Shown piece after piece: positions 26,473 through 35,992 of a stretch of 64,000 nucleotides of DNA. Origin of the DNA: Pseudoxanthomonas sp. PXM01 (GTDB taxonomy: Bacteria > Pseudomonadota > Gammaproteobacteria > Xanthomonadales > Xanthomonadaceae). The notes below the pieces were generated by a model, which was not told where the DNA came from, did not search any database, and was given only the letters and a program-made list of their open reading frames with translations. Both the position numbers and the translations under genes were made by a program. Each line of letters opens with the position of its first letter. Position 1 is the first letter of the stretch. Location of the stretch: positions 1,054,001-1,118,000 of the forward strand of contig NZ_JACVAJ010000002.1 in NCBI RefSeq assembly GCF_014851815.1, read 5' to 3'.

Positions 26473-28830
26473 TCAGGACGCGGCCGCGCGTGCGCCGAGC
26501 GCATCGCCCATCGTGGACGCGTGGGTCGCGGGGGGCGGCGCGCGCAGTCCTGCCAGCGCATCCAGCACCGGCGCGCAACCGTCGGCGGAGGGCACGTTGA
26601 GATCGGGCGCGGCGCACAACGACAGGTAGACCGCCTCGTCGCTCAGCAACGTGAGCGCACGGCCGGCGATCGCCACCGGCGTGGTGCCGATGGCGATGGC
26701 ACCGCCCTCGGCGCCGGCCAGTTCTTCGCGCACGATCAGCACCGGCTTGCCCAGCAGGCGGCGCGGCGGCGGCGCGCCCGTGCCCACCAGCACCAGGTAG
26801 GCGCGCTCCAGCAGGTAGGCCCAGGCAAGGAAGTCGTCGACCTCCAGCGGATGCACGTTCGCGAAGGTGTGCAGCGGATCGCCGCCCTCGCCGGGCGATA
26901 CGCCCACGCCCCCTATCCAGACGATGTCCACGTCGGGCCGGCGGCGGGCGACCAGCGCCAGTGCGTCGGAAAACGCGCCCTGCTCGGTCGTGTCCCGGCG
27001 CGCACTGACCGCGAGCAGCAGCGGCGCATTGCTGCGCAGGAAGCCGAAACCTTCGGCCAGCGAGCGGGACAGGTCGGCGTCGCGGCGGATCTGGCGCAGC
27101 GCCGTGCGCAGCGCATCGTCGGCTGCGTCGGCGTGCACGAGGATGCTCTCGCGCGGCACGCCCTCGCCGCTCAACCGGCGGCCCGTCGCTTCGCTCGGTG
27201 CCACGTGCAGGGCCGCAAGCGACTGCACGATGCGGCGGCTCGCATCGCTGGGCCAATGCTGGGTGCCGGACGCCGGCGCATCGGCGTCCACGCAGACCAG
27301 CGGGACGTCGCAGGCGTGCGCGGCCAGGCTCATCGCGAATGTCAGTGGCGCGTCGCCAGGCACGACCACCACATCCGGATTCGTCTCGCCCAGCAGCTGC
27401 TGCATCGCCGCCTGCTGCTCGCCGCGCGCGTCCACGCCGCCCTCGCTGGACAAGCTGGCCTGCGCCTCCAGTCCGAACATCTGCAGGAGATGGCCTGCAT
27501 CGCCCCCATGCCCTTCGGTCGTGCAGACCGTCGCATGGAAGCGGTCGTCGTCGGCCAGCCGCCGCGCGATCGGTGCCACGCCCGCGCCCTCGCACGAGGC
27601 ATTGACCAGGCACAACGCGTGCAGCGGCGCATCGTGGTCGCGCGGACCGTCGGCGAGTGCGATGCGCATGCTGGCGGCTTCGTGCGGACGCTGGCCGAGC
27701 GGGCGTACGGATACCGGCGCATGGTTCAGTTCGGCGTCGTCGGGGATGTCGCCACGCGTCCTGCGCGCACCCGGATGCACGGGCGATCCCGATATCCGGC
27801 GCGCCGTCATGTCGAGCAATCGCGAGAACCCGGTGACGTAGCCCACGACGACGACGGCGAACACCAGGAAACTCAGCGGTTGCGGCACGCCGCGCAGCGC
27901 GTAGCCCAGCAGCGCCAGCAGCGCGCCCATCGACACGATGGTCCACAGCGTCGTCTGCGCCGACAGGCCCCGGTCCAGCAGCAGGTGGTGCAGGTGCTGG
28001 CGATCGGCCGCGAACGGCGAGCGCCCGCGGCGCATGCGGCGGTACATCACCGCCGCGGTATCCATCAGCGGCAGCGCCACGCACCACAGCACTTCCACCG
28101 GCACCACCCGGTTCACGCTCTGATGGCTGAGGTAGATCAGGCTCCAGCCGACCAGGAAACCGATGGTGGTGCTGCCGGCATCCCCCATGAAGATCTTGCG
28201 CCCGTCAGGCCAGCCGAGATTGACGAAGACATAGGGGATCAGCGAGGCGAACAGGATCTGCAGCATCAGCATGGCGCCGACGCCGGGAACGCCCGAATGC
28301 GAATACAGCAGGATGGCCGCAATGCAGACCATCGCCGTGGACGCGGCCAGCCCGTCGATGCCATCGAGCATGTTGAAGGCGTTCATCAGCCCGATCACGG
28401 CGACGATGGTCACCGGAATGCCGAGCAGGCCCAGGCGCAGGTCCAGCCACGGAATCAGTCCGCCCACGTGGTCGAGGTAGTAGCCGGTGCTCAGGATCAC
28501 CAGGCCGACGATGGCCGCTTCCACCAGCAGTCGTGTGCGCACGCTGAGATGACTGATGTCGTCGGCCACGCCGATCGCGACGATCAGCGCGCTGCCCATC
28601 ATCAGGCTCATGACGAACCGGTCCACGTAGCCCAGGTAGCCCAGGCCCACCAGCGTACCGACGAAGAAGCAGATGCCGCCGATCACCGGCACGCGGCCGA
28701 CGTGCTGCTTCCGCCCGGCGGGACGGTCGACCAGACCTACGCGCCGTGCCCAGGGCCGCATCGAGAATATGGCGAACAACGTCGCGGCCAAGGCGATGGC
28801 GCTGGCGGCAACGACCCGTGCATTCTCCAT
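26473..28830 (-). CDS. Fusion of a WecA-type phospho-GlcNAc transferase with a degenerate WecB-like epimerase domain
   Basis: A 785-residue protein. Residues 1-345 are a WecA/MraY-family polyprenyl-phosphate sugar-1-phosphate transferase with about ten helices: ADDISHL (89-95), NMLDGIDGLAA (153-163), MGDAGS (215-220) and the RQHLHHL motif (277-283). This enzyme should start repeat-unit synthesis on undecaprenyl phosphate. After a linker, residues about 400-770 align with non-hydrolysing UDP-GlcNAc 2-epimerases. Only the Asp of the HGDT motif (D493) remains: the two catalytic Glu positions read Asp (VDADAP, WPSDAS), the TGHRRE His is Ala (SARRD), and the UDP-binding SGG motif is GTGAPPP. The second domain is thus probably inactive, serving binding or regulation. 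No stop or frameshift is seen at the join. An AGGTGA site precedes ATG 28830. Confidence 0.85.
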   Translation of the reverse strand: MENARVVAASAIALAATLFAIFSMRPWARRVGLVDRPAGRKQHVGRVPVIGGICFFVGTLVGLGYLGYVDRFVMSLMMGSALIVAIGVADDISHLSVRTRLLVEAAIVGLVILSTGYYLDHVGGLIPWLDLRLGLLGIPVTIVAVIGLMNAFNMLDGIDGLAASTAMVCIAAILLYSHSGVPGVGAMLMLQILFASLIPYVFVNLGWPDGRKIFMGDAGSTTIGFLVGWSLIYLSHQSVNRVVPVEVLWCVALPLMDTAAVMYRRMRRGRSPFAADRQHLHHLLLDRGLSAQTTLWTIVSMGALLALLGYALRGVPQPLSFLVFAVVVVGYVTGFSRLLDMTARRISGSPVHPGARRTRGDIPDDAELNHAPVSVRPLGQRPHEAASMRIALADGPRDHDAPLHALCLVNASCEGAGVAPIARRLADDDRFHATVCTTEGHGGDAGHLLQMFGLEAQASLSSEGGVDARGEQQAAMQQLLGETNPDVVVVPGDAPLTFAMSLAAHACDVPLVCVDADAPASGTQHWPSDASRRIVQSLAALHVAPSEATGRRLSGEGVPRESILVHADAADDALRTALRQIRRDADLSRSLAEGFGFLRSNAPLLLAVSARRDTTEQGAFSDALALVARRRPDVDIVWIGGVGVSPGEGGDPLHTFANVHPLEVDDFLAWAYLLERAYLVLVGTGAPPPRRLLGKPVLIVREELAGAEGGAIAIGTTPVAIAGRALTLLSDEAVYLSLCAAPDLNVPSADGCAPVLDALAGLRAPPPATHASTMGDALGARAAAS

Positions 28831-29022
28831 CTTTCACCTGATTGCTGTGGACAAGGCCCTCCTCGAGGCTTCGATCCGTTCGAAGTCTCCGTGTCGTGGA
28901 GGGCGGGATTGGTGCACTGCCGAAACTACGGACAGCAATTTGACGAGCGCATGAAATGGAGGCGCGCGCGTAACGGATCAGTCAGGAAAATGCATCGCGC
29001 GCGTTAACGCTCTTCACGCGCT
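28831..29022 (-). promoter_or_regulatory. Leader region between the phosphatase and the WecA fusion
   Basis: A 192-base gap inside an otherwise tight locus. The ribosome binding site of the fusion gene (AGGTGA) is at its left end. It may hold a second promoter, but no element matches a consensus well and no hairpin stands out. Confidence 0.3.
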
Positions 29023-29475
29023 TCACATCCGCGTCGAGAGTCGCGCGTCGCGTGCGCACCATTGCTCGACGCACGCAGCGATGTGCGCGAAGGCACGCGC
29101 GAAGTCCTCCATGCCGCCGCCCATCGGATCGTCGATCTCCCGCTGCGGCATCCAGCGGCCGAGCAACTGGATGCGCGGACGCGCGTGCGGTGCCAGTGCC
29201 CGCAGCGCGCGGACATGGCGGTGCTGCATGGCAAGCACCAGGTCGTCGTTCCCGACCGTCACCGGGTCGAACTGGCGGGGCGACGCCTCAGGCACCGGCA
29301 GGCCGTTCGCGTGCAGCGTGGCCACCGTCAGCGGGGCGACCGGCCGGCCGGCCGGCACTGCCAGCCCCGCAGACACCACCCGGCAGCGGTCTGCCGGCAG
29401 CCGCGCACGGAACAGCGCCGCGGCCATCGGGCTGCGGCACAGGTTGCCCATGCAGACGACGTGTAACGTGAACAT
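29023..29475 (-). CDS. Low-molecular-weight protein tyrosine phosphatase (Wzb-like)
   Basis: A 150-residue phosphatase with the signature C8-M-G-N-L-C-R14-S-P at its N-terminus (CX5R) and the general-acid loop EIDDPMGGGMEDF. Such enzymes remove phosphate from the tyrosine cluster of the co-polymerase kinase and so keep export cycling. It is the first gene of the minus-strand exopolysaccharide locus. Start ATG 29475 gives MFTLHVVCMGNLCRSP; an in-frame extension upstream lacks family support. The canonical catalytic Cys, Arg and Asp are all present, so it should be active. Confidence 0.93.
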   Translation of the reverse strand: MFTLHVVCMGNLCRSPMAAALFRARLPADRCRVVSAGLAVPAGRPVAPLTVATLHANGLPVPEASPRQFDPVTVGNDDLVLAMQHRHVRALRALAPHARPRIQLLGRWMPQREIDDPMGGGMEDFARAFAHIAACVEQWCARDARLSTRM

Positions 29476-29724
29476 GCAGGGATCATCGGCGATCCGGCGG
29501 GACCGCCAGCCTAGGGCACCCCGCCGCGGCCTGGGCGAACGTGAGGTGACCATGGGTATCCGCACCGGCGCTGCCCATACCTCTTATATAGGCACTCGGC
29601 ACCGGCGCCCTGCCACGTGACCCGGCGCCGGATTCAAACAATCGCTTAAATCAAGGGAAACTTCGGCGAACTGGACAGCATCGCCCGCTTCGCGCAGACT
29701 GCCGCCCTTCCGCTGGAGAGCCGA

Positions 29725-30165
29725 ATGGCGAAGCTGCTGGTCCTGCATGGCCCCAACCTCAACCTGCTCGGCACCCGCGAGCCGGAGGTCTACGGGCGCG
29801 CGACACTGGCGGACATCGACCTGGCGCTGACCGCGCAGGCCCAGGCCGCCGGCCACCAGCTGGACGCCTTCCAATCCAACGCCGAGCACGCGCTGGTGGA
29901 CCGCATCCAGGCCGCCCGCACCGACGGCACCGCCTTCATCCTGATCAATCCGGCCGCCTTCACCCACACCTCGGTCGCGATCCGCGACGCGCTGACGGCG
30001 GTGGCCCTGCCCTTCATCGAAGTCCACCTGTCCAACCCGCACAGCCGCGAACCCTTCCGCCATACCAGCTACCTCAGCGACAAGGCGGTCGGCGTGGTCT
30101 GCGGTTTCGGTGCCGACAGCTACCGCTATGCGCTGGACGCCGCCCTGCAGCGGCTGCCGGCCTGA
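29725..30165 (+). CDS. aroQ: Type II 3-dehydroquinate dehydratase
   Basis: A 146-residue type II enzyme that dehydrates 3-dehydroquinate to 3-dehydroshikimate, the third shikimate-pathway step; it assembles as a dodecamer. [18 protein letters not shown] (with the catalytic Tyr loop), [20 protein letters not shown] and [18 protein letters not shown] are the expected active-site blocks. Start [11 protein letters not shown] is standard. It is followed after 50 bases by accB; aroQ-accB-accC is a conserved order in gammaproteobacteria. Confidence 0.97.
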   Translation: MAKLLVLHGPNLNLLGTREPEVYGRATLADIDLALTAQAQAAGHQLDAFQSNAEHALVDRIQAARTDGTAFILINPAAFTHTSVAIRDALTAVALPFIEVHLSNPHSREPFRHTSYLSDKAVGVVCGFGADSYRYALDAALQRLPA

Positions 30166-30214
30166 CATTCCTTTTTGTTCCCCACGGGGAACAGCGTTCA
30201 ACCACGAGGCTCCC

Positions 30215-30697
30215 ATGGATCTCCGCAAAATCAAGAAACTGATCGACCTGCTGGAAGAGTCGAACCTGGCCGAAATCGAGATCAAGGAAGGCGAAGAATC
30301 CGTGCGCCTGGCGCGCACGCCGAAGGGCGGTTACGCCGTTCCCGCAGCACCCGCACCGGTTGCCTACGCCGCCGAACCCCGCGCGGCCGCCCCGATGCCG
30401 ATGAGCTCGCCCACCGAGGCCTCCACCGGCGGCACCGCCAAGGCCGGCAACGCCCTGCCCGACGGCCATGTTGTGCGCGCACCGATGGTCGGCACGTTCT
30501 ATGCCTCGCCGTCGCCGGACAAGCCGGCGTTCGTCAGCGTCGGCCAGTCGGTGAAGGCCGGCGAGACGCTGGCGATCATCGAAGCCATGAAGATGTTCAA
30601 CCCCATCGAAGCCGACGTGTCCGGCACCGTGCTGTCGATCCTGGCCGAAAGCGGCCAGCCGATCGAATTCGACCAGCCGCTGTTCGTGATCGGCTGA
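30215..30697 (+). CDS. accB: Acetyl-CoA carboxylase biotin carboxyl carrier protein
   Basis: A 160-residue BCCP subunit of acetyl-CoA carboxylase. The N-terminal helix region [20 protein letters not shown] is followed by an Ala/Pro-rich linker and a biotinyl domain with [12 protein letters not shown], in which K126 is biotinylated. The ATG at 30215 starts the standard N-terminus. It is 10 bases before accC, and the two proteins form the biotin carboxylase half of the first step in fatty-acid synthesis. Confidence 0.97.
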   Translation: MDLRKIKKLIDLLEESNLAEIEIKEGEESVRLARTPKGGYAVPAAPAPVAYAAEPRAAAPMPMSSPTEASTGGTAKAGNALPDGHVVRAPMVGTFYASPSPDKPAFVSVGQSVKAGETLAIIEAMKMFNPIEADVSGTVLSILAESGQPIEFDQPLFVIG

Positions 30698-30707
30698 GGT
30701 CCGCGCC

Positions 30708-32075
30708 ATGCTGGACAAAGTCGTCATCGCCAACCGGGGTGAGATCGCGCTGCGTATCCTGCGCGCCTGCCACACCCTCGGCATCCGTACGGTCGCGGTG
30801 CACTCCACCGTCGACCGCAACCTCAAGCACGTCGCCATGGCCGACGAGTCGGTCTGCATCGGCCCGGCCGCGTCCAAGGACAGCTACCTCAACGTCCCGG
30901 CGATCATCGCCGCGGCCGAGGTCACCGACGCGCAGGCCATCCATCCCGGCTACGGCTTCCTGTCGGAGAACGCCGACTTCGCCGAGCGCGTGGAGCAGTC
31001 CGGCTTCATCTTCATCGGCCCGAAGGCGGACACCATCCGCATGATGGGCGACAAGGTGGAAGCCATCCGCGCCATGCAGGCCGCCGGCGTACCGTGCGTC
31101 CCGGGCAGCGGCGGCCCGCTGGGCGACGACATCGTCGCCAACACCAAGATCGCGCGCGAGATCGGTTACCCCGTGATCATCAAGGCCGCGGGCGGCGGCG
31201 GCGGTCGCGGCATGCGCGTGGTGCATGTCGAGGGCGCACTGAAGGCCGCCATCGAAATGACCAAGTCCGAAGCCAAGGCCGCGTTCGGCAACGGCGAGGT
31301 CTACATGGAGAAGTTCCTGGAAAACCCACGCCACGTGGAGATCCAGGTGCTTGCCGACGGCCAGGGCGGCGCGATCCACCTGGGCGAGCGCGACTGCTCG
31401 ATGCAGCGTCGCCACCAGAAGGTCGTCGAGGAAGCGCCGGCGCCGGGCATCACCGACGAACTGCGCAACGAGATCGGCAGGGTCTGCGTGGAAGCCTGCA
31501 TCCGCATCGGCTACCGCGGCGCGGGCACCTTCGAATTCCTGTTCGAGGACGGCCGCTTCTACTTCATCGAGATGAACACCCGTATCCAGGTGGAGCATCC
31601 GGTGACTGAGCGCATCACCGGCATCGACCTGGTCTGCGAGCAGCTGCGCATCGCCGCCGGGCAGAAGCTGACCATCAAGCAGTCCGACATCGTGCTGCGC
31701 GGCCACGCCATCGAATGCCGCATCAACGCGGAAGACCCGGACACCTTCATGCCGCATCCGGGCCTGATCCAGCACTTCCACCCTCCGGGCGGCCCGGGCG
31801 TGCGCGTCGACACGCACATCTACGAAGGCTATCGCGTGCCGCCGAACTACGACTCGATGATCGCCAAGCTCATCGTGCACGGGCCGGACCGCGAGACCGC
31901 CATCGCCCGCATGCGCGTGGCGCTGAGCGAGATGGTCATCGACGGCATCAAGACCAACATCCCGTTGCAGCAGCGCATCATGCGCGACCAGGGCTTCCAG
32001 GCAGGCGGCCAGAACATCCACTACCTGGAAAAGCGCCTGGCCGAACGCAAGAACAAGGCGATCTCGCTGGTCTGA
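30708..32075 (+). CDS. accC: Acetyl-CoA carboxylase biotin carboxylase subunit
   Basis: A 455-residue ATP-grasp enzyme that carboxylates biotin on AccB using bicarbonate and ATP. Seen: [20 protein letters not shown], the glycine-rich ATP lid [35 protein letters not shown], and [22 protein letters not shown] at the catalytic site. The length is the family norm. A hairpin terminator follows at 32102-32131, ending the aroQ-accB-accC unit. Confidence 0.98.
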   Translation: MLDKVVIANRGEIALRILRACHTLGIRTVAVHSTVDRNLKHVAMADESVCIGPAASKDSYLNVPAIIAAAEVTDAQAIHPGYGFLSENADFAERVEQSGFIFIGPKADTIRMMGDKVEAIRAMQAAGVPCVPGSGGPLGDDIVANTKIAREIGYPVIIKAAGGGGGRGMRVVHVEGALKAAIEMTKSEAKAAFGNGEVYMEKFLENPRHVEIQVLADGQGGAIHLGERDCSMQRRHQKVVEEAPAPGITDELRNEIGRVCVEACIRIGYRGAGTFEFLFEDGRFYFIEMNTRIQVEHPVTERITGIDLVCEQLRIAAGQKLTIKQSDIVLRGHAIECRINAEDPDTFMPHPGLIQHFHPPGGPGVRVDTHIYEGYRVPPNYDSMIAKLIVHGPDRETAIARMRVALSEMVIDGIKTNIPLQQRIMRDQGFQAGGQNIHYLEKRLAERKNKAISLV

Positions 32076-32101
32076 ACCGGATCCGCGACGCGAAATAAAG
32101 A

Positions 32102-32131
32102 AAGGGCCAGGATGGCGACATCCTGGCCCTT
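32102..32131. terminator. Bidirectional hairpin between accC and the convergent orphan gene
   Basis: A 12-bp perfect stem (AAGGGCCAGGAT with ATCCTGGCCCTT, loop GGCGAC) lies between the accC stop and the convergent orphan gene. T-rich sequence follows on the plus strand (CCTGTTT), and TTTCTTTATTT follows on the minus strand, so it can act for both. Confidence 0.8.
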
Positions 32132-32165
32132 CCTGTTTGCCGGCGCGATGCGATCGCGCGGCGCG

Positions 32166-32525
32166 TTATCGGTCCGGCGCCTGCTGCGTGCCCGGCACCG
32201 GCATGGTGCCCATCGGCGAGGAGGGATCGACGACCCTTACCACTTCGGACGAGCCATCGGGCCAGATGACCTTGATCGTGCTTCCGGGGGACAGCGTCGA
32301 GAAGGGCGTGCCGCTGCGTGCGCGGTAGAGCGCGGCCACCTGCGAAGCGCCAAGGCGGCGGACATCGTCCGGCGCATGGATGGTCATGTGCCCGATCCGC
32401 GACAGGTCCCGGAAGCCGGGGTCGCGGGTCTCGATGACGATCGTGGCGGCCGCGGCGGCATACGCCACCACCACCAGTCCCCAGACCAGGAGATTCACTC
32501 CGGGCCGCGTGCGCTTGTATTTCAT
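32166..32525 (-). CDS. Hypothetical membrane-anchored protein, 119 residues
   Basis: Not recognised. A single N-terminal membrane helix (LLVWGLVVVAYAAAAATIVI) is followed by an exported domain of about 85 residues, DLSRIGHMTIHAPDDVRRLG and SPGSTIKVIWPDGSSEVVRVVD. The latter looks like a small beta barrel. The start overlaps the stop of the upstream 318-residue gene by 4 bases, so the two are translated together and may form a complex. I know of no family to which it clearly belongs. Confidence 0.65.
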   Translation of the reverse strand: MKYKRTRPGVNLLVWGLVVVAYAAAAATIVIETRDPGFRDLSRIGHMTIHAPDDVRRLGASQVAALYRARSGTPFSTLSPGSTIKVIWPDGSSEVVRVVDPSSPMGTMPVPGTQQAPDR

Positions 32526-33478
32526 CCGTCCACTCCCGGGCGGGCCAGCAAGGTGCCCACCATCTCGTCCACGTTGTCCGCCCCCTGTCGCGGGACGCCA
32601 GCGTCCCGCGCGAAGGTGGTGAAATCCTGCGATTCGTCCTGCGAGCAGATGCCGCCGTTCACGCAGTAGCTCGTCATCATCGAACCGTTGGGGCTGCAGT
32701 CCATGCCCAACTGGCAGGACGCGATGCGCCAGGCGATCTCGCTCAGGTCGCTGCCCGACACCTCACCCAGCGTGTCCCGTCGCCCGCTCCCGATCGTGCC
32801 CATCGCGGGCGCGATGGCGAGATACGCGAAGGGATCGCCCGAATCGAGGACGCGCTGCACCAGATCGCGCCGGTAGTCGTCGCCATCGCGCAGCGGCTGG
32901 TCCATCGCCAGCAGCGAAGCCTCCGCCGCCAGACTGCCGGCGCGTGCCGCCTGCGTGCGCTGGACGATGAGGGCCGGCAGAGAGAACCCGTCCTGCGGTA
33001 CGAACCGTGCGCAGCGCTGCTGTACGCGCTGGCGCGCGGACAGCATGGCGTTGCCGCTGGACAGGCCCAGGCCCGCGATGACGCGGGTGTCCTGGGCATA
33101 GCCGGCCGGATCGGCGGCGAAACCCGCGCACTGGTCCTGCACCAGGCTCAACAGCCACATCGCATCGGCATCGCCGGCGGCGGCGAGTGCCATCAGTTCG
33201 CGCGAGTAGGCGAACAGGTCGGTGCTGTCTTCGAATCCACGCCGCAGCGGCGACAGGGCAGGTACCGTCCGCACCGCCATCGGGCGCAACACCGGTCGCG
33301 CGGCTGACGCGGGCAGGAACGGTGCGGCCGGCTCGCCGACCGCGCCCGCGGTCGGCGGCGGCGCATGCGGCAGCCAACCCGCCTGGCGCAGCGGCATCCA
33401 CGCCAGCGCCCCCAGCAGGCCCACCAGCATCATCGGTATCAGCAGCTTCCGGGGCACACCAGCATTATCCCGGCGCAT
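32522..33478 (-). CDS. Hypothetical exported protein, 318 residues
   Basis: Not recognised. One N-terminal helix ([19 protein letters not shown]) anchors a periplasmic, Ala-rich helical domain with six cysteines (for example [30 protein letters not shown]), which may form disulfides. The [27 protein letters not shown] stretch recalls Sel1-like helical repeats, but weakly. It is divergent from prmA and coupled to the 119-residue gene by a 4-base overlap. Similar orphan pairs appear in xanthomonads, as far as I recall; function unknown. Confidence 0.65.
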   Translation of the reverse strand: MRRDNAGVPRKLLIPMMLVGLLGALAWMPLRQAGWLPHAPPPTAGAVGEPAAPFLPASAARPVLRPMAVRTVPALSPLRRGFEDSTDLFAYSRELMALAAAGDADAMWLLSLVQDQCAGFAADPAGYAQDTRVIAGLGLSSGNAMLSARQRVQQRCARFVPQDGFSLPALIVQRTQAARAGSLAAEASLLAMDQPLRDGDDYRRDLVQRVLDSGDPFAYLAIAPAMGTIGSGRRDTLGEVSGSDLSEIAWRIASCQLGMDCSPNGSMMTSYCVNGGICSQDESQDFTTFARDAGVPRQGADNVDEMVGTLLARPGVDG

Positions 33479-33603
33479 CCGACACCTTTCAACGGAAGTA
33501 CTGCGCGCTCACGCCGCCGCCACGTCCTTTCGTCGCCCGGTTGCGATCCCCGTCCTCGGGACGCGTGAGACAATCCCTGCCCGTTCATCTTCACCGGCCC
33601 GCC

Positions 33604-34518
33604 ATGCCTTATCTGGAACTCTCCCTGCGCTGCACCGAAGCCGAGCAGCCGCGCTACGAGAACGCACTGGACGACGTGGGCGCACTGTCGGTCACCCTGC
33701 TCGATGCCGATGCCGACACGGGCAACGAGCGCGCCATCCTGGAGCCCGGCGTCGGTGAGACGCCACTGTGGAAAGCGCTGGTGCTGACCGCACTGTTCGA
33801 TGCGGATGCCGATGCGCTGACACTGCTGGCGGCGCTGGAGGCCTTCGACCCCGGACTGGACTGGACCCAGGTCGGCTTCCGCAAGGTCGAGGACGAGGAC
33901 TGGGAACGCGCGTGGCTGGACCAGTTCAAGCCGATGCGGTTCGGCGCCCGCACGTTCATCGTGCCGTGGAACCATGAGGTGCCCGATGAGGCCGGGCAGG
34001 ATGCGGCGATCGTGCGGCTCGACCCCGGACTGGCGTTCGGTTCGGGCACGCACCCCACCACCGCCCTGTGCCTGCGCTGGCTCGACGCGCTCGCGGGCGA
34101 GGGGCTGCTCAGGGGACAGCGCGTGCTCGACTTCGGCTGCGGGTCGGGCATCCTCGCACTGGCTGCACTGAAGCTGGGCGCCGCCCAGGCCATCGGTGTC
34201 GACAACGATCCCCAGGCCCTGGTGGCCAGTGCGGACAACGCACAACGCAACGAGGTCGATGCGCACTTCAGCGTCTACCTGCCCGATGACGAACCGGTGG
34301 CGACGTATCCGGTGGTGGTGGCGAACATCCTCGCCTCCGCGCTGGCTGCGCTTGCCGAAACCCTCGCGGCGCGCGTGGCGCCGGGCGGCCGCATCGCGCT
34401 GTCCGGCATCCTCAAGGGACAGGAAGACGATCTGCTTGCCCGCTACGCGACGTGGTTCGACCACCTCTCGGCCACGCAGGACGGCGACTGGATGCGCATC
34501 GATGGCGTTCGGCGCTGA
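33604..34518 (+). CDS. prmA: Ribosomal protein L11 methyltransferase
   Basis: A 304-residue enzyme that trimethylates L11 with S-adenosylmethionine. The N-terminal substrate-recognition domain is [22 protein letters not shown]; the C-terminal Rossmann domain has [36 protein letters not shown] and the NILA motif [10 protein letters not shown]. It starts the plus-strand series prmA, DUF3426, fis, purH. A longer in-frame extension overlaps the divergent gene and is not supported. Confidence 0.96.
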   Translation: MPYLELSLRCTEAEQPRYENALDDVGALSVTLLDADADTGNERAILEPGVGETPLWKALVLTALFDADADALTLLAALEAFDPGLDWTQVGFRKVEDEDWERAWLDQFKPMRFGARTFIVPWNHEVPDEAGQDAAIVRLDPGLAFGSGTHPTTALCLRWLDALAGEGLLRGQRVLDFGCGSGILALAALKLGAAQAIGVDNDPQALVASADNAQRNEVDAHFSVYLPDDEPVATYPVVVANILASALAALAETLAARVAPGGRIALSGILKGQEDDLLARYATWFDHLSATQDGDWMRIDGVRR

Positions 34519-34570
34519 CATCGCGCCCGTCGCGCCCGGTCACAACACGCCCGCAGGCGAGCATGGTTGA

Positions 34571-35536
34571 ATGACCGCCATGTTCACTGCCTGCCCGCAT
34601 TGCCAGTTCCTGGTCGCCCGCGATCCGCACTCGGATGCATCGCCTGCGGACTGTCCACGGTGCGGCAAGCCGCTGGCGACCGTCAGCGACGCACCGGTGC
34701 CTGCTCCCAGCCTGGCCACTCTGCTGCATCCCCTGCCGGCCGTCGCCGAAACGGATCCGGTGCATGTGCCGCCCATCGCCGACGGGGCGACGGAAACGCC
34801 ATCCTCCGCACCCGCGGACACGCTACTGCCTGTCGCACAGGCCGGCGACGTCGCGACGCACGCCGATACCGATACCGATGGCGATGCCAAAGACGTTGTC
34901 GACGGACCTTCCGGCACGACCGCACACGACGCCACGACAGCGATCGAAGGGCCTTCCACTACCGATGCGCCAGCGCCTCCCGTCGACGCGCTTCTCGCAG
35001 CGCCGCCTCGTGTGCGCAAAGCGCCCGGGCCCCGATTCCTGCGACGTGCGCGCACCACTCCGGTGCACGCGCGCCGTGCACGCCTGCAGTGGGCGGCCGT
35101 GGCGGCGATGTCCTTGTTGCTGTGCATCCAGATCGTTATCGCGGATCGTGCACGGCTTGCGACACAGGCGGGCTGGCGCCCCCTGGTGATGGCCTTGTGC
35201 GGCACCTTCGGTTGCGAGGTGCCGACATGGCGCGAGCCCGACGCCTTCACCATGCTCAGTCGCGACGTTCGCCCGCTGCTCGATGCGCCCGGCACCCTGC
35301 AGGCGCAGGCCACATTCCGCAATGAAGCCCGCTGGCCACAGGCCTGGCCGGTGATCCTCCTGACACTGAAGGATGCCGACGGCCGAACCCTGGGCGCGCG
35401 GGCGCTCGAGCCGGTCGACTACCTGCCTGACGACCAGCTGCTCACCACCATCGAACCCGGACAGAGCGCACAGATGGCCGTCCGCATCCGCGAACCGAGC
35501 GCCAGCGTCGTCGCGTTTTCCTTCGACTTTCGTTAA
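34571..35536 (+). CDS. Zinc-ribbon DUF3426 membrane protein
   Basis: A 321-residue protein. The N-terminal zinc ribbon has CPHC and CPRC pairs (residues about 8-30), then a low-complexity Ala/Thr/Asp/Pro linker of about 120 residues, one membrane helix (WAAVAAMSLLLCIQIVIA), and a C-terminal DUF3426 domain (LQAQATFRNEARWPQAWPVI, LTLKDADGRTLG). The family is found across proteobacteria next to prmA and fis; function unknown. ATG 34571 was chosen; ATG 34580 (MFTACPHC) is equally plausible. Confidence 0.88.
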   Translation: MTAMFTACPHCQFLVARDPHSDASPADCPRCGKPLATVSDAPVPAPSLATLLHPLPAVAETDPVHVPPIADGATETPSSAPADTLLPVAQAGDVATHADTDTDGDAKDVVDGPSGTTAHDATTAIEGPSTTDAPAPPVDALLAAPPRVRKAPGPRFLRRARTTPVHARRARLQWAAVAAMSLLLCIQIVIADRARLATQAGWRPLVMALCGTFGCEVPTWREPDAFTMLSRDVRPLLDAPGTLQAQATFRNEARWPQAWPVILLTLKDADGRTLGARALEPVDYLPDDQLLTTIEPGQSAQMAVRIREPSASVVAFSFDFR

Positions 35537-35657
35537 GCCCCGCGGTTTCGTCAAAAAGCGGATGCGCACGCCACGATCAGGCGCTAGACTCGTCCCCCCG
35601 CCGGATACCCACAAGCACAAGGCGGACTTCTGACGCCGTAGCACCCAGGGGATCCGA

Positions 35658-35930
35658 TTGAACGCTGCCACGACACGCCCGGACACGCCACGCACCGCGT
35701 CGCGCCCGCCGCTGCGCGAGCACGTCGCACAGTCGGTGCGGCGTTACCTGCGGGACCTGGACGGGAGCGACGCCGACGATGTCTACGAGATCGTCCTGCG
35801 CGAGATGGAAATCCCGCTGTTCGTGGAAGTGCTGAATCATTGCGAAGGCAACCAGAGCCGCGCGGCGGCCCTGCTCGGTATCCATCGCGCCACGCTGCGC
35901 AAGAAGCTCAAGGATTACGGGCTGGCCTGA
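35658..35930 (+). CDS. fis: DNA-binding protein Fis
   Basis: A 90-residue Fis nucleoid protein, which bends DNA and controls growth-phase-dependent transcription. The C-terminal helix-turn-helix [25 protein letters not shown] is textbook. The start is the rare TTG at 35658, with AGGGG 7 bases upstream; no ATG gives a full-length Fis. In many gammaproteobacteria Fis follows dusB; here it follows the DUF3426 gene, an order seen in xanthomonads. Confidence 0.95.
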   Translation: MNAATTRPDTPRTASRPPLREHVAQSVRRYLRDLDGSDADDVYEIVLREMEIPLFVEVLNHCEGNQSRAAALLGIHRATLRKKLKDYGLA

Positions 35931-35958
35931 GGCCGGCGGCTGCGTTGCTGCGCCGCGC

Positions 35959-35964
35959 TATAAT
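35959..35964 (+). promoter_or_regulatory. Possible -10 element of the purH promoter
   Basis: A perfect TATAAT hexamer lies 28 bases before the purH start. No good -35 hexamer is present at 16-18 bases upstream, so the promoter may be extended or activator-dependent, or purH may depend on read-through from fis. Confidence 0.4.
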
Positions 35965-35992
35965 TCGCGCCCCGCTTCGCCACGCATCCCCC

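Noticed and set aside
29596..29633. A CCGGCGCC...GGCGCCGG hairpin upstream of aroQ as a terminator
   Set aside because: No T-run follows on either strand, and the divergent genes need no terminator here.
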